Part shown: piece after piece, positions 10,944-22,126 of the stretch
Layout of the letters: each line of letters starts with the position of its first letter
Numbering within the stretch: position 1 is the first letter of the stretch
Origin: Fallopia convolvulus
Taxonomy: Eukaryota > Streptophyta > Magnoliopsida > Caryophyllales > Polygonaceae
DNA length: 64,000 nt
Reading direction: 5' to 3'
Assembly (NCBI GenBank): GCA_964016875.1
Contig: OZ024721.1
Location: 4,655,001-4,719,000 of the forward strand
Made by a program: the position numbers and the translations under genes
The notes under the pieces: model-generated
Told to the model about the DNA's origin: nothing
Seen by the model: the letters and a program-made list of their open reading frames with translations, nothing else
Databases searched by the model: none

Positions 10944-13298
10944 ATGGCGAGGGATAGTTGTTTGGCTAGAGTCGGCGCTGGTGTAGCTCTTGGTGGCGCG
11001 CTCGGCGGCGCCGTTGGTAAGTTCTTTTTCTCACAATCCTACGGCCACCTGTTTCTCTTCCTTCCTCCTGAAAACCCTAAATCGTCGATGCTCTGAAATT
11101 TGATCTGGAATTGTCAATTGTAGTCTCTTGCTTTCTGATTCATAGTTCGGAGGAGTGGAATTGATTTCTATTGTGTTTCAAGTTCAATTGTTCGATAATT
11201 TATGATGCCTTGCTGTAAACGAAAACGTTGCTGTCCTTTTCACAAATGCAAAATGATGCTGTGAAGTTATGGATGAATATTGTCATTTTTTTTTGTATGT
11301 ACTGTCCTGATTAGAGATTCAGTTCTGTCTATAGGAGATACTGATAAAATCCATGGATAGACTTTTACTTCTGGTACAATGTGGTGTTTCTTGAAGCTAT
11401 GTGATGAATTGGGGAAATTGCAACACATATTGGGGTTCTGTGTCAAACTAGGGTTGTGAGGAAACTATGTTTAATTCAAAGCTGTGGAATATTTGAACTT
11501 AGATTGCAATGATCTGTGTCTTTTTATCAAGTAACTTCTCACACTATATATTGAAAGGAAAGAAGTGTGGAATGTGGTGGAGATAACTTTGGATCTGTAG
11601 AAAATGCTAGATTTCTCCATTATTTAGAGCTCTCTTTGGATGATCTGGATCAAGGAAGAGTGCATTTTATTTTGACAATGTTGGTCAGGAGTTAAGAACA
11701 GTATTCCAATGGCATTATGCTTTACTTTCTGGGCTGTATTATTAGAAAGTTACTGTGTATTGAATTGTTAGACTGTTTTTTGGCCTATCCTTGTTTTGTT
11801 TGCAAGACAATATGTTTCACATTCCTGTTGCGAATGACTTTCAATGTCTTTTATTTTCATCTTGTGGGTGTGTGTATTTGATTCATACTTATGTACTCTT
11901 CTCATCGAGACATTTAAAATAATACATAATATATGCTGTCATTGTGCTGCCCTATCCCATTCCTTTTCTTTTTTTTCCTGAATTCCCACTTTTGTCTATC
12001 TGTATGTTTCTTTCAGAAATGTGTCACATATCTTTTCATTTATCAAGCAAAAACGTAGAAAGGAGTCATAAAAATTTGATTCTATCCTTCCCATTTTCCT
12101 GATATAATTGAACGCCTGTGTATCCTCACCCTCATCATCATTGCCCAGTAAAGTCCCGCTCAAACAGGATCTGGGGGGTCAAGATGGGGGCACTCGTAGG
12201 ATGCGCCCGAAAGACCCAAGCCTCTGTGTATCCTGACCTGAATATTTAATTCTTGATCACCTAAAAATGAATATTAAATTCTTGATCCATATCTTAACAT
12301 AAGAAGCTCAGTATGAGATGTGGGGGCGTCAATGCATCACTAGATTGTGATAGACTTTGATTACTAGATATGAACTCGGGCGTCAGTGCATCACTAGATT
12401 GTGACAGACTTTGATTACTAGATATGAAATCCAAATAACATGGTTCAAGGTTGGTCAATCGGATAACAGGTTTCAAGCTTCATCATTGAGTGGGAAACAA
12501 CCAATATTAACATATAAACTCAAGTTAGTGGATAAAAGTTCTGGATGCAGGAGGCATACTTTTGTCGTTCTTTCCCTTAATGTTTTTCCTCCATATATTT
12601 GAATTGATTGCTTTGCCTCTTTTTTTTTTTATTGTGTGGAATGAATACTATGTATGTGGTAATTCTAGTTCGTAATAGATTTGGAGTTTGTGGACCTAAG
12701 TAAAGTGTCTCTTTTCTAGGTGCTGTATATGGAACTTTTGAAGCAGTGAGATACAAGGTCTGCTTTCTAGTATCCCTTTTCATACAAAATGTTCTTTCTG
12801 TTGAATGCCTTCTGATTTTACTTTTTAATGGCAATGATACCTTTTTCATGTTTGTCCTGTTTGAAATGGAAAGGAAAAATTACCCCCCGTTGATTGAGTT
12901 TCTTAAAATTATGTTTCTTCCAGTCTGTTAAATTTCGTCAACAATGACTTTGGAAATTGAAAACAACAAATGTGTTGATTCTTACATCTGCTTGTCACAT
13001 TAATCCCTATTAGTTTAAGATGATATGCTTTTTGAACTTCGATAGATGAGTTCTTGATGAACGGTGGAGGCTGATGACTTGGTTTCTTTTGTTATGTGTA
13101 ACTGAACATGAAAAAAATATGATTTCGCTTGATATGAAAAGAGTTCTGTTTCTGGCTAAAAATTCAGTCTCTTCAAATGTGCAGATCCCGGGACTTCTAA
13201 AGATCCGGCACATTGGGCAGACGACAATAGGCAGTGCTGCAGTTTTCGGTATCTTTCTCGGTGCAGGGAGCTTAATACATTGCGGGAGATCTTACTGA
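10944..13298 (+). CDS. ROMO1/Mgr2-like mitochondrial membrane protein
   Basis: Three exons, 10944-11016, 12720-12757 and 13185-13298, join in phase to a 74-residue protein ending in TGA. All introns have GT-AG ends. The start is the ATG that opens MARDSCLARVGAG. Residues 8-36 are a glycine-rich hydrophobic segment (GAGVALGGALGGAVGAVYG) and residues 50-68 a second one (TTIGSAAVFGIFLGAG), followed by a short CGRSY tail. Length, the two Gly-zipper helices and the conserved GTF motif fit the ROMO1 family. In yeast this family (Mgr2) is a TIM23-associated quality-control subunit of the mitochondrial inner membrane; in animals it modulates reactive oxygen. The function in this plant is inferred from family. 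Intron 1 (1.7 kb) hosts a LINE tail. Confidence 0.9.
12140..12235 (-). mobile_element. RTE-type LINE 3' tail in ROMO1-like intron 1
   Basis: Read on the plus strand it shows GCCCAGTAAAGTCCCGCTC and GATCTGGGGGGTCAAGATGG, followed by a GAAAGACCCAAG block. This matches the tail of the LINE at 32.1 kb in the same orientation. Only the 3' end remains. Confidence 0.55.
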
Positions 13299-13660
13299 TG
13301 AATCTGCCTCTTGTGTTTCAATTGGTTTCTTGTTCTTCTCATTTCGGTAATACAATTTTGTTCCTTAGATTCTCCTGGTCAAGGATGATGTTTTGCTATA
13401 GGATGCTAGTTCACAATAATATGTTCAGGCAACAACCACGATCGTTTGCATAATGAAAATTTAACCAAGGGTTTTGTCTTTTTTGTATAATACAAAAATT
13501 ACAAAGAGTGAGCCTTGAAAAACAATTTGCTAAACAAATGCTGTTGTTTAGTAGGCATGATTGAATTACAGGTGGAAGGTGTCGCGTGTGATCAGTCAAA
13601 CGACGCGCCGATCTTTGAAAAGTACTCTCCAAATATAATGTGAACTTATCCTATGTAAAT
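13299..13660. other. 3' flank of the ROMO1-like gene
   Basis: Probably holds the 3' untranslated region of the upstream gene in its first 150-250 bases. No gene or repeat was recognised otherwise. Confidence 0.4.
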
Positions 13661-13661
13661 A

Positions 13662-14510
13662 TGAGGTACAAATGAGGACCTTTCTATTTGAGAAATGGAT
13701 GGCTAAGATTAGAAGAGATAGGGGCAAAATGATAATTTTAAAAAAAAATTAAAAAAATAAAAAATAAAAAAATATTTTTTAAAATTTTTCTTAGTTTCGC
13801 TTGTTCTTGCCAAAAACACGAAATTTGATTTTTTACGTTACGTTCACATATTTTATGTATATGTTCACACTATTATAAGACATGTTTACATATTATCACA
13901 TTTTTCAGTTCAGAGATTTTATAATATGTTCACATATATTACAAGTGTGTTCACATATTATTACTGTTTGTTCATGTTTTATGGTCATATGCTCATGTTC
14001 GATTAAATCATAATACATGCGTTAAACGGCTTAAAAAATTTGACAAAAAAATTAAAAAATAATATTTTATTTTTATTTATTTTTTATTTTTTCGCTTATT
14101 TTTGCCAAAAACATGACGGTTGACATTTTATGTTCTGTTCACATATTTTATACACATGTTTACATTATTACAAGGGTTGTTCACATATAACCGCATTTTA
14201 GACTTCAGAAAATTTAGTATACGTTCACATATAATATAGGTACGTTCACATATTAGTATTGCTTGTTCACGTTTTATGGCCTTATGTTCATACTCGATTT
14301 ACATCATTGTACATACGTAAACAGACTTTAAAAAAATAAAGTAAGAAAATAAAAAAAATGTTTTTTATTTTATTTTATTTTTATTTTTATAATCGGATGG
14401 CCTAGATTTATTTCTAGTGTTTCAATCGGATGATCCAGATTTGTTCTTAGTTTTCATGATAAGCCTCATTTTCATTTGATTCTCAATCTCATGTAAATAT
14501 ATGTGTTTTG
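13662..14510. repeat. Tandemly repeated element with TTCACAT motifs
   Basis: Two units of about 305 bp (near 13740-14040 and 14041-14345) each contain an A/T homopolymer-rich start, a GCCAAAAACA(C/T)GA word and many TGTTCACAT(A/T) words. The outer edges carry related words in inverted orientation (AAATGAGG at left, CCTCATTTT at right), suggesting a degraded inverted-repeat element. No ORF is present. Confidence 0.5.
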
Positions 14511-14669
14511 GAAAAAAAAAAGTACCCTATTCATTTAGGTTGATGATTCCTCCAATCCTCCCTATATCCTTTTCCATGGTCGATTCAAGGCTCTTCGAAA
14601 ATCCGGGTGATTCATGGTCAACAAAAATTAACTTGAAAAAGTCTCCAATTTGAGGTTGTCAATTATACA

Positions 14670-14790
14670 TGTCAACTTCAGACATACCCTCCTCGGCTAT
14701 GTCCAAGGCAAGGGTGTATACATCTTGATCCCCAGATCCTGAATGGACGGGATATCACTGGGTCAATGTTGTTGATTATACATGTCAACG
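14670..14790 (+). mobile_element. LINE 3' tail fragment, plus orientation
   Basis: CATCTTGATCCCCAGATCCT followed by ATCACTGGGTCAATGTTGTTG is the same tail as in the LINE near 32.1 kb, here in the opposite orientation. No coding part is attached. Confidence 0.5.
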
Positions 14791-15170
14791 AGTACTTGGA
14801 GAGATTTGAAAGTTGTCTCTGTCGGTTGGGTCACGAGCCTAAGATTACCATCAAAGGTGGATATGAAAGCTGAAAATGCTTTTTTTTTAGTTTTATTTAT
14901 GCACTTTTCTTTCTCGATTGATCTACATAAAAACTAAGATTATAATGAAGAACAAACTCACCACCATATGATACTTGAAGATGCTTCTCTTAACTACCTT
15001 TGTTCTTGAAATTTTGCCATATATAGTACATTTTTCTTTTGTTACTTTGTGGTATTTAAGTGCTTTTCATTAGTTTTGTGTACCAACCTTCCATTCAACC
15101 CCCAAATTCAAAACCTAATTACATATTTAACTTAAGAGATGAGTGTTTTTTTTATTTAACCTAATTACAT

Positions 15171-15275
15171 TTTCAGGCATACCCCCTTCCCTTGGGTAGG
15201 GGTACCTCCATCTTGACCCTCAGATTTCGCTTTGGCAAAACCTCACTGGGTTAATGTTGTTGTTGTGGTGGTTCA
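15171..15275 (+). mobile_element. LINE 3' tail fragment, plus orientation
   Basis: CTCCATCTTGACCCTCAGAT and CTCACTGGGTTAATGTTGTTG match the 3' tail of the RTE LINE at 32.1 kb and end in TTG repeats. Confidence 0.55.
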
Positions 15276-16216
15276 AATTTATTAAAACCGGTTTAAAAAT
15301 GTGAGCCCGGCTTCACCAAACCATCAAAGTCTGACGAAAAACAAAACCAATTTATCCCTTAAAACTTACTTTAAAATTCTTATTTGTCCTTGCCACAATG
15401 ATACCCTTAATGTCAATATTTTGTTGGTATAGTATCGTATTAGACTTCTTTAGTGTTGTTTAAGAGATTTGAGTGTGAATCCCCCTTGATAGCATGTTTG
15501 GAGAAACTAATATTAGAAGGGTCTCTCCTAAAATGGGATCATAAAATATCGGTCCGGACGTAGAGAGGTGTTAATTCCTGGGGAACGAGTTCTATCTCCC
15601 ATCGGTCTTTGCTGGCGTCGCGCTGCTGGATGCTTCTGATCCGATCGAACTGGACGAGCCAAATATAAAACCAAAAAAATTATGGAAGGTTGGGGTAATT
15701 AAGTAACCACCCCATTTAAACTACACGTAAAATTATACTATCATACACTTGATGTCTAGATATGTTTGAGTTTGTTGAACCAAATTTAACGAGTTGACGC
15801 AATAACGTAATGAGATCTCATTGCGTTCCCGCACACACAAAAAGAAAAGACGATCGATCTATGGATTCGTATTCAATTTCCCACTACAAAATCTCTTGGA
15901 TCAGTAAATAACAAAACACAAGTACCGATACAAAGATACGTTTATCTAATAGACAAATGTTATGTAGAGTAGTGGACACAAATAGACAAATGATTGTCTT
16001 AAAAGGGCAGTCACACCAACAAATGTAGCAACCATTGCCACCACTTACCGTAATGTAAGGATTGATTGCCACATGAAAACATTGATTGATGAATAGTTTG
16101 CATCATTGCATGGTGTGTACGTTTGTGGATAAGAACACAACAATACATGAGGGTTAAATCTTAATTCTTTAAGGAATGAGTTTGGCGATACAAAAAACCA
16201 TCTCTTATTTATATTA
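15276..16216. other. Intergenic, no gene recognised
   Basis: No transposon terminus or coding signal was found. The open frame at 15884-16072 (minus) lacks any known motif. Confidence 0.4.
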
Positions 16217-16446
16217 TGTTTTCATTGAACCACCCTCATTTTGTCATATGGAGTCGAACCCTCCCTACACATCCAACAAGATCGTCGAGCATGAAACAAT
16301 CTTGAGCCAACCCTTCCTCTCTCAAGAGGCAATAACAACAGTCCATAAATAGATAGACGTGCATTACATTTATCTTATAATACTACTACTACTAATTTGA
16401 CGGTATAATAGATAGAAAATGGGATGAGGGTGGTTCAATGAAAACA
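16217..16446. mobile_element. MITE-like inverted repeat, 230 bp
   Basis: TGTTTTCATTGAACCACCCT at the left end is the reverse complement of AGGGTGGTTCAATGAAAACA at the right end, giving terminal inverted repeats of about 23 bp. There is no coding sequence. No clear target duplication was seen, so the superfamily stays open. Confidence 0.65.
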
Positions 16447-17778
16447 AAGTAGAAATAAAAGATGATTTTTTTAATAAAAATATAAAATAAAGGATGTTTT
16501 TTTTTGCAAACACACTAATATAAAAGGTTATTTTTTATAAAAAGTAAAATACAAGATTATTTACAAACATCACAGGATAAAGGATGTTTTTTGTATTTTA
16601 GCCTATATTTTAATTTATTTGAAGCACTTAGTAAGGCAAAACAACGAGCATTATGTATGGACAAAAAGTCTATATATAAATAGATCGATAGAAGATTAGG
16701 TGGGTTGGATTAGTTAATTTGTAGACCTAATCAAATTAACATATATTATTTTTACATTTTTTTGGTTATTTAAACTTAAATTGTTTCATATTTAAATAAT
16801 TTATAATTGTCTAATAAAAAAAAATTAGAGCTAGGTTCTTGACATTGTGCTCTTGAATAGATTGATTTTAAATTCAAGGTCAAAATATGATATATGATCA
16901 TATCATAACATATAAAATACTCTTTCTACCAAAAAAACCACATACAATATACATTTACCTAAAATATATACTACTTGTTGAAATATTTCTTCCCACATAA
17001 AAAAATTAAGAGTTAAATTAAATTAGTATATAAATCTAAAAATTAGACCTTTTATTTTTAATTAATTTTAGGATAAAACTTCAATAAACTTATATATTAA
17101 GCTTACATTTACCCATCTTTAATTTAAAAATAGTTCAGTCTAACCTTCAACTTCTCATATAAAACGGGTATTCCAACACTATTCCAAATCACTAAGATAG
17201 TCCCACAATAATAGACAACAATTCTATAAGCAATAAATCACCGAAATCATAACTCATAATCACACCTTTTGATTTTTCGCGTTCTTCTCTTTCATTGATT
17301 GACTTTTTTTTTTTTATTTATGGAATCTTACATTGGTTGATGATCACTTTTGTAGGACAAAATTTCCTGTGTTTGTATCATTGGTAATTATATTTAACTA
17401 CACTTACAGATTTGTTTTTGGTGTGACAATCTACCAAAACTTTGTTTCTTACTCCGACAATTTTTAATTTTTTTCCACAAAATAACCAGAAAGTTGGCAC
17501 GTTGGTGTTATTACGACGTGTCACGTACTTGTGGGTCCACGTAGAAAATGGATCGCGGAGATAAGAATCGATCATCGGCGAAAGCCAACAAAAATCCCTC
17601 GTCAAGTAGACTCGATCAGAACTGAGAATGGGAGGCTTCCTGTTTTACCACAAATTACTCGATATAAGATTGATAAAAAAGTTATTCATGTGTTTTGTAA
17701 AATGCATTTTGATGAACCACACCAAATCACGAGGATAAAAACCATTGGCTAAAAAAATAGCATTTTTTGAAATTCTAT
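16447..17778. other. Intergenic, AT-rich
   Basis: No gene or repeat terminus recognised. The overlapping ORFs at 17378-17605 (minus) and 17531-17752 (plus) have no motif support. Confidence 0.4.
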
Positions 17779-18742
17779 TAGGGTGTTCTTCAGTTTAAGT
17801 AAACCGAACAAAACTGAAAATTAAACCAAACCGAGTAGGACCGAATTGAAACCGAGCTAGTTCGGTTCCCAATTTTCAGGAGTTCACTTTTCTGTTCAAT
17901 TTCGTTCGAGTAAAACCGAATATTTAAAAAACCCTAAACTAACCCAGGCCTCTCACCTCCTTAAGGAAAAAAAGTCGCTTTTACTTGACCCGATTTCACT
18001 TTTTTACACTTCTCCATTTCTCTCTTTGGAAGTCCTCCATAGATTCAAATCTTCTCTTCACCTCTTTACGCTTCTCTTATGCAAATCTCCTATTCCCATG
18101 TTCATGCTTTCTCCTCACCTAGTTGTGATTGACGACCAACGCTTGTCAACGTTCTCGGCTTCCTCAGAGATGACGGCATTCCAAGTTGATGCCCCTTAAT
18201 AGCCTTTTTGCCTTCTCCTCGTCACCGAAAATTGCTACACCACTTGTAAACTACTCAGAGCCCTCACTCCCCTCGACACCAATAACTGCGAGGCCTATGA
18301 GTTTGTGAACCAAAGATCTTTGTAGGTTGGTTGATTAGATCTAGATTGGGGTAGATCTTATTGAAAATTGTAATAAATTGCTTAATTTTCTTTATAAGAA
18401 GAGCGAGTTCTCACACTTTCTTTGTCGACAATGATGACGATGAATTGATGATGGTTGATGATATGAATCGATTAACACGTTAGCTATTGAAATTGATGAT
18501 GGTTCTCTCACTTTCCATACCGATGATGCGATTTAGGGTTAAGTTAGACTTTGTTTTTCAAAGTTTATCTTCGGACAACTCAACTCGTTTTTTTTTTGCT
18601 TTCATGATTTCGGTTTATACGAGTTCAAAATCGAACTAGAATCGAAAAACTGAACTGAAACAAGTATGTTCGTTTCGCGATTCACCAAAATCCGAAACTC
18701 GATTTTCGGTTCATTTCGATTTTGAACCGATAAGCAACCCTA
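17779..18742. mobile_element. Non-autonomous hAT-like element
   Basis: It starts TAGGGTGTTCTTCAGTTTA and ends GAACCGATAAGCAACCCTA, with imperfect terminal inverted repeats. Subterminal AACCGAAC/TTCGGTT words are dense at both ends. The flanks AATTCTAT (17771-17778) and AATTTTGT (18743-18750) agree at six of eight positions, as a decayed 8-bp hAT target duplication would. No transposase frame is present. Confidence 0.6.
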
Positions 18743-19367
18743 AATTTTGTATAATATTTTTTAAGGAAAAAGAATACAATGTAATTAAGTACTTTAACCC
18801 CCAAAGTTTGAAATTAGTATTTCATAATTTTCTTATCACTGTCCTCCATTTTCCTTGCCCTTTCCTCTCCAATTTTATTTTCCCTATCCATCACGTTTTC
18901 CATCTCCTTTATGAAATTTTGAATTATCTTTTTGTTTTTTTTTGCTTTCGTTCCACGCCTCTGGAAATAAAAAGGAGAAACAGCACACACCATTTCTTCT
19001 CCTCTCTCCCGAAGAAAGGTTTCAAATTTCAATCCATTTTCACAGACCAAATCTCTCCCAATTCCTCAATCCATACCTACCTTCAAATCCACTGCACATC
19101 CACTTCAATCTACCACCGCCTAATTCTTCCTCCATACAGGTAAGCTATCCTCCTCTCTCGTCAGATTTTTCCTTCTAGGAACCCTAACCCTAGAATCCCC
19201 TTTTTCAATTACCCTAAAAACAACGCACAATCATCAAATTGGTACCGGAATCTCAACGCCGTAGCTATCTAGACCGGAATTATCCAGCTTGATTCATCAA
19301 CTCGTTGCCGGATTTCGAGAATTTCGGTTGTAGGAGCTTGGGAACAGCTCTGATTGATCGGCGAGCT
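18743..19367 (+). promoter_or_regulatory. Promoter and 5' leader of glutaredoxin-like gene
   Basis: The pyrimidine-rich stretch at 18990-19140, with TTCTTCCTCC and CTCTCTCCC words, is typical of a plant 5' leader. ACAG followed by GTAAGC at 19136-19145 is a possible 5'UTR donor. The open frame continues upstream of the chosen ATG but holds no earlier in-frame ATG after 19305. Confidence 0.4.
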
Positions 19368-20162
19368 ATGGATAAAAATGGAGAATTCTCCGCCGCCGCT
19401 CCGAGGAATCCAGCCTTTAATCGATCGTTCTCCGTCACCCCTTCGACGTATCAGAAGCCCGAGAAACCGGCCTTCTCGGCGCTCGATCGGAGCGCGACCG
19501 TGAAGAAATCGTACAATCCGTTTGAAGCCGGTGGCGATTTGGTTAAAGGCAAGGTCAGGCTCCTGAGGGATATCTTCGAGCCGCCAAAGAAGGTCAAGTC
19601 GGCGGAATCATCGAGTAAATTGAAGCAAGTGAGTTCGTTCAACTCGGATTCCGTCTTGAATTCTTCATCGATTCGTTTGCCAGGCGCAGAAGATCGAGTT
19701 GTTGTTTATTTCACAAGCTTGCGAGGTGTGAGGAGGACGTTTGAGGATTGCTATGCTGTTAGATTCATATTCAGGACGTATACTAGGGTTTATGTAGATG
19801 AGCGTGACGTCTCCATGGATTCGTCGTATAGAAAGGAGTTGCAGAGCTTGATGGGTGAGAAAGCTGTGAGTTTGCCCCAAGTGTTCATCAAGGGAAGATA
19901 CATAGGTGGGGCTGAGACCATCAAGCACTTGAACGAAGTGGGCGAGCTGCGAAAAATGCTAGAGATTTTACCTCTTAGGGAAAGAGGGGTTTTTTGTGAT
20001 TCGTGTGGTGATATCCGGTTCGTCCCTTGCTCGAACTGTAGTGGAAGTAGGAAAGTGTTCGATGAGGATGAAGGGATTATGAAGAGATGCTTGTATTGCA
20101 ATGAAAACGGGCTGATTCGATGCCCGGCTTGTTTATGTGATAATCATCAATGTTCGCGTTGA
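19368..20162 (+). CDS. Glutaredoxin-like protein with C-terminal CxxC zinc motifs
   Basis: A single exon gives 264 residues from the ATG of MDKNGEFSAAAP. Residues 1-105 are Ser/Pro-rich and probably disordered. Residues 110-205 form a glutaredoxin fold: the strand VVVYFTSLRGVRRTFEDC, the cis-proline region SLPQVFIKG (Pro170) and the GSH-site glycine pair in YIGGAETI. The usual CPYC/CCxx active site is replaced by Ser-Leu-Arg-Gly (117-120), so redox catalysis of the standard kind is unlikely. Residues 210-262 carry four CxxC pairs (210/213, 221/224, 241/244, 252/255), likely binding zinc. This layout is the plant glutaredoxin family represented by Arabidopsis At5g39865/At3g28850 proteins, whose biochemical role is not established. 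Intact. Confidence 0.9.
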   Translation: MDKNGEFSAAAPRNPAFNRSFSVTPSTYQKPEKPAFSALDRSATVKKSYNPFEAGGDLVKGKVRLLRDIFEPPKKVKSAESSSKLKQVSSFNSDSVLNSSSIRLPGAEDRVVVYFTSLRGVRRTFEDCYAVRFIFRTYTRVYVDERDVSMDSSYRKELQSLMGEKAVSLPQVFIKGRYIGGAETIKHLNEVGELRKMLEILPLRERGVFCDSCGDIRFVPCSNCSGSRKVFDEDEGIMKRCLYCNENGLIRCPACLCDNHQCSR

Positions 20163-20520
20163 TTGATTATAGGAGTTGATGCAGTTGGGTAGGACTTAAA
20201 AATGTGTCATTAGATTGTGGTGTGGGTTTTAATCATCTGGATGGATGGTGATGATTTCTGCAACATATGCAGAATTGGTTTGTGTAACAATGTGTCATGA
20301 ACAGCATGACTGATCTTTTTACCAGTTTTACTGCTGTGCTTTTGTGTGTGTGTCTATGTTTAATGTAGTTTAGGAGATGGGTTCTCCAATATTCTGATGT
20401 AAAATCTTCTGCTTGGGTATATATAGTAATGTTGTTGTGCTCGACTTATTATGCAAAGCTTCTATTTATCTTCAGCTCTGGATATGTACATACTATGTAG
20501 CCTTTGGGTTGGAGAATTAA

Positions 20521-20720
20521 GGCAGTATGAGTTCTAATCTATTAGTGATGGCCTTGTAACAATGTAACATAATAAACATCACATTCAAGAAGCTATTAGG
20601 CCTAAAATCCTCAAATTTGAGGCAGTATGAGTTCTAATCTATTAGTGATGGCCTTGTAACAATGTAACATAATAAACATCACATTCAAGAAGCTATTAGG
20701 CCTAAAATCCTCAAATTTGA
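20521..20720. repeat. Perfect 100-bp tandem duplication
   Basis: Positions 20521-20620 and 20621-20720 are the same sequence base for base by eye, starting GGCAGTATGAGTTCTAATCT and ending TCAAATTTGA. It lies 360 bp after the glutaredoxin-like stop codon, likely at or beyond the 3' UTR. Perfect identity implies a very recent event or an assembly artefact. Confidence 0.9.
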
Positions 20721-21850
20721 GGCAAGTTGGGGTTGGTTCTTCTTAGGAAGCAAAATAATAGTTTTGCTATCCTCCATTTCCACTTCTTCATATATCCCAG
20801 TATGTTCAATGATAAGCGTCAAGCTCTTTTCATCACGAATGGGTAGCAAAACACTAAAGGATTCAAAGGATTGGGTGCAAACATGAGTCTTGTGCGAAAC
20901 AAAGGCAAATAGAGCACAAGCAAGCTTATCGGGCACCACTCATGGAGCACAATCAAGTTAAATGGGCACCACTCTCCCTTGTAGTCCACTAATCGCGACA
21001 TGAGTACCAGAGAATTTCCTGGTCAAGTTCATGTTGCAAAATTTCAGCATTTCTACTTCTCATGAATAAATCAATCATGCTCTTATCACACTTTTAAGTT
21101 TTTGAGTTTCCATTAGCCAAATGGTAGCTTTTAAGTTGTGGGTTTCTTCCCCTAAGCAAAAGTTCATGTTTTCACAAGTAAGTCTTCTGGGAAACCTACA
21201 TCCCAAGAAGGGATGACAATGGGGCGGGGATTCCCCATTACCCGTGGGGATTCCCCGTTACGGGTACAGGTATGGGTATTTTTAGTGGGGATGGGGGCGG
21301 GGATGGGGGAAAAATAATTACCCGCTAGGGTATGGGCATGGGGACGGGGATAGGTGTCCCCGCCCCACCACCTGAGCCGAACCCGAACCCATTGGGGAAT
21401 CCCCGCATGGGGAACCCCGTGGGAAATCCCCGTCGGGGGACCCGTTGGGGAATCCTCACTTGGGGATCCCCACCGGAGAACCCGTGGGTAAATCTCCACC
21501 TCTTCATATATCCCAGTATCTTCCATGATAAGCGTCATGCTCTTTTCATCACAAATGAATAGCAAAACACTTGGAGATTCGAAGAATTGGGTGCAAAACC
21601 ATGAGTCTCCAACTCTCCATTAGCCAAATGGTAGCTGTTAAGTTGTGGGTTTCTTCCCAAGCCAAATAGATTCGCCCCTAATCTTTCAGGGCTATTATAA
21701 GGATCATATGTTATTACATCATCAATCCCCAAACAATGCAAGATAGACTTGTACGCAAAGTTCATGTTTTCGAAAGTAACGTCTGTGAAACTTACATCCC
21801 AAGTAGCCCAACTCCTAGTATCAGTAAAATCAACGAATTTGCATCGCCAC
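20721..21850 (-). pseudogene. Duplicated coding relic, possibly F-box-associated type
   Basis: Minus-strand frames around 20770-20920 and 21490-21600 both encode a related stretch with DEKS(L/M)TLI(I/M)E(H/D)TGIYEEVE. They are about 78% alike over the shared part by eye and each is broken by stops or frameshifts. Further upstream (21600-21850) the frame reads through a segment around CLGIDDVITYDPYNSPERLG. A tryptophan-rich piece in another frame recalls F-box-associated domains, but the match is weak. A GC-rich insertion splits one copy. No intact gene exists here. Confidence 0.35.
21213..21485. repeat. GC-rich low-complexity block (GGGGATTCCCC type)
   Basis: Repeated GGGGATTCCCC, GGGTATGGG and GGGGATGGGG words follow an AGGGATGACAATGGGGCGGG start. 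That start is typical of the termini of some plant hAT-like elements. The right end lacks a matching inverted terminus. The ORFs on both strands here are by-products of base composition. Confidence 0.5.
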
Positions 21851-22126
21851 AAGTAGGCAATTCATGAGTCTCGCCACAAGGTATATATACTAGGCAATTC
21901 GTTCCTCAATTTCTCGACGTGAGATAACTATCTTCACATATATGTATCGGGTTTTTTGGGGCTGTATATAAATTGTTAATGGTTGTATCGGGTTTTTTAC
22001 TCACCTATAAAATCAGTAAAAAGATATCCTACAAACTACAAAGAATAATTGCTCAAAACTTGGTTTTTGACTCTTATTTTTCTCACTTTATTATTCAACG
22101 AATCCACCTTAATTCACAACAGAATG

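Noticed and set aside
16381..16394. TACTACTACTACTA microsatellite
   Set aside because: Short simple repeat of no clear significance, within the MITE-like element.
21164..21565. Overlapping ORFs on both strands with Pro/Gly/Arg repeats
   Set aside because: Produced by the GGGGATTCCCC low-complexity block; open on several frames at once.
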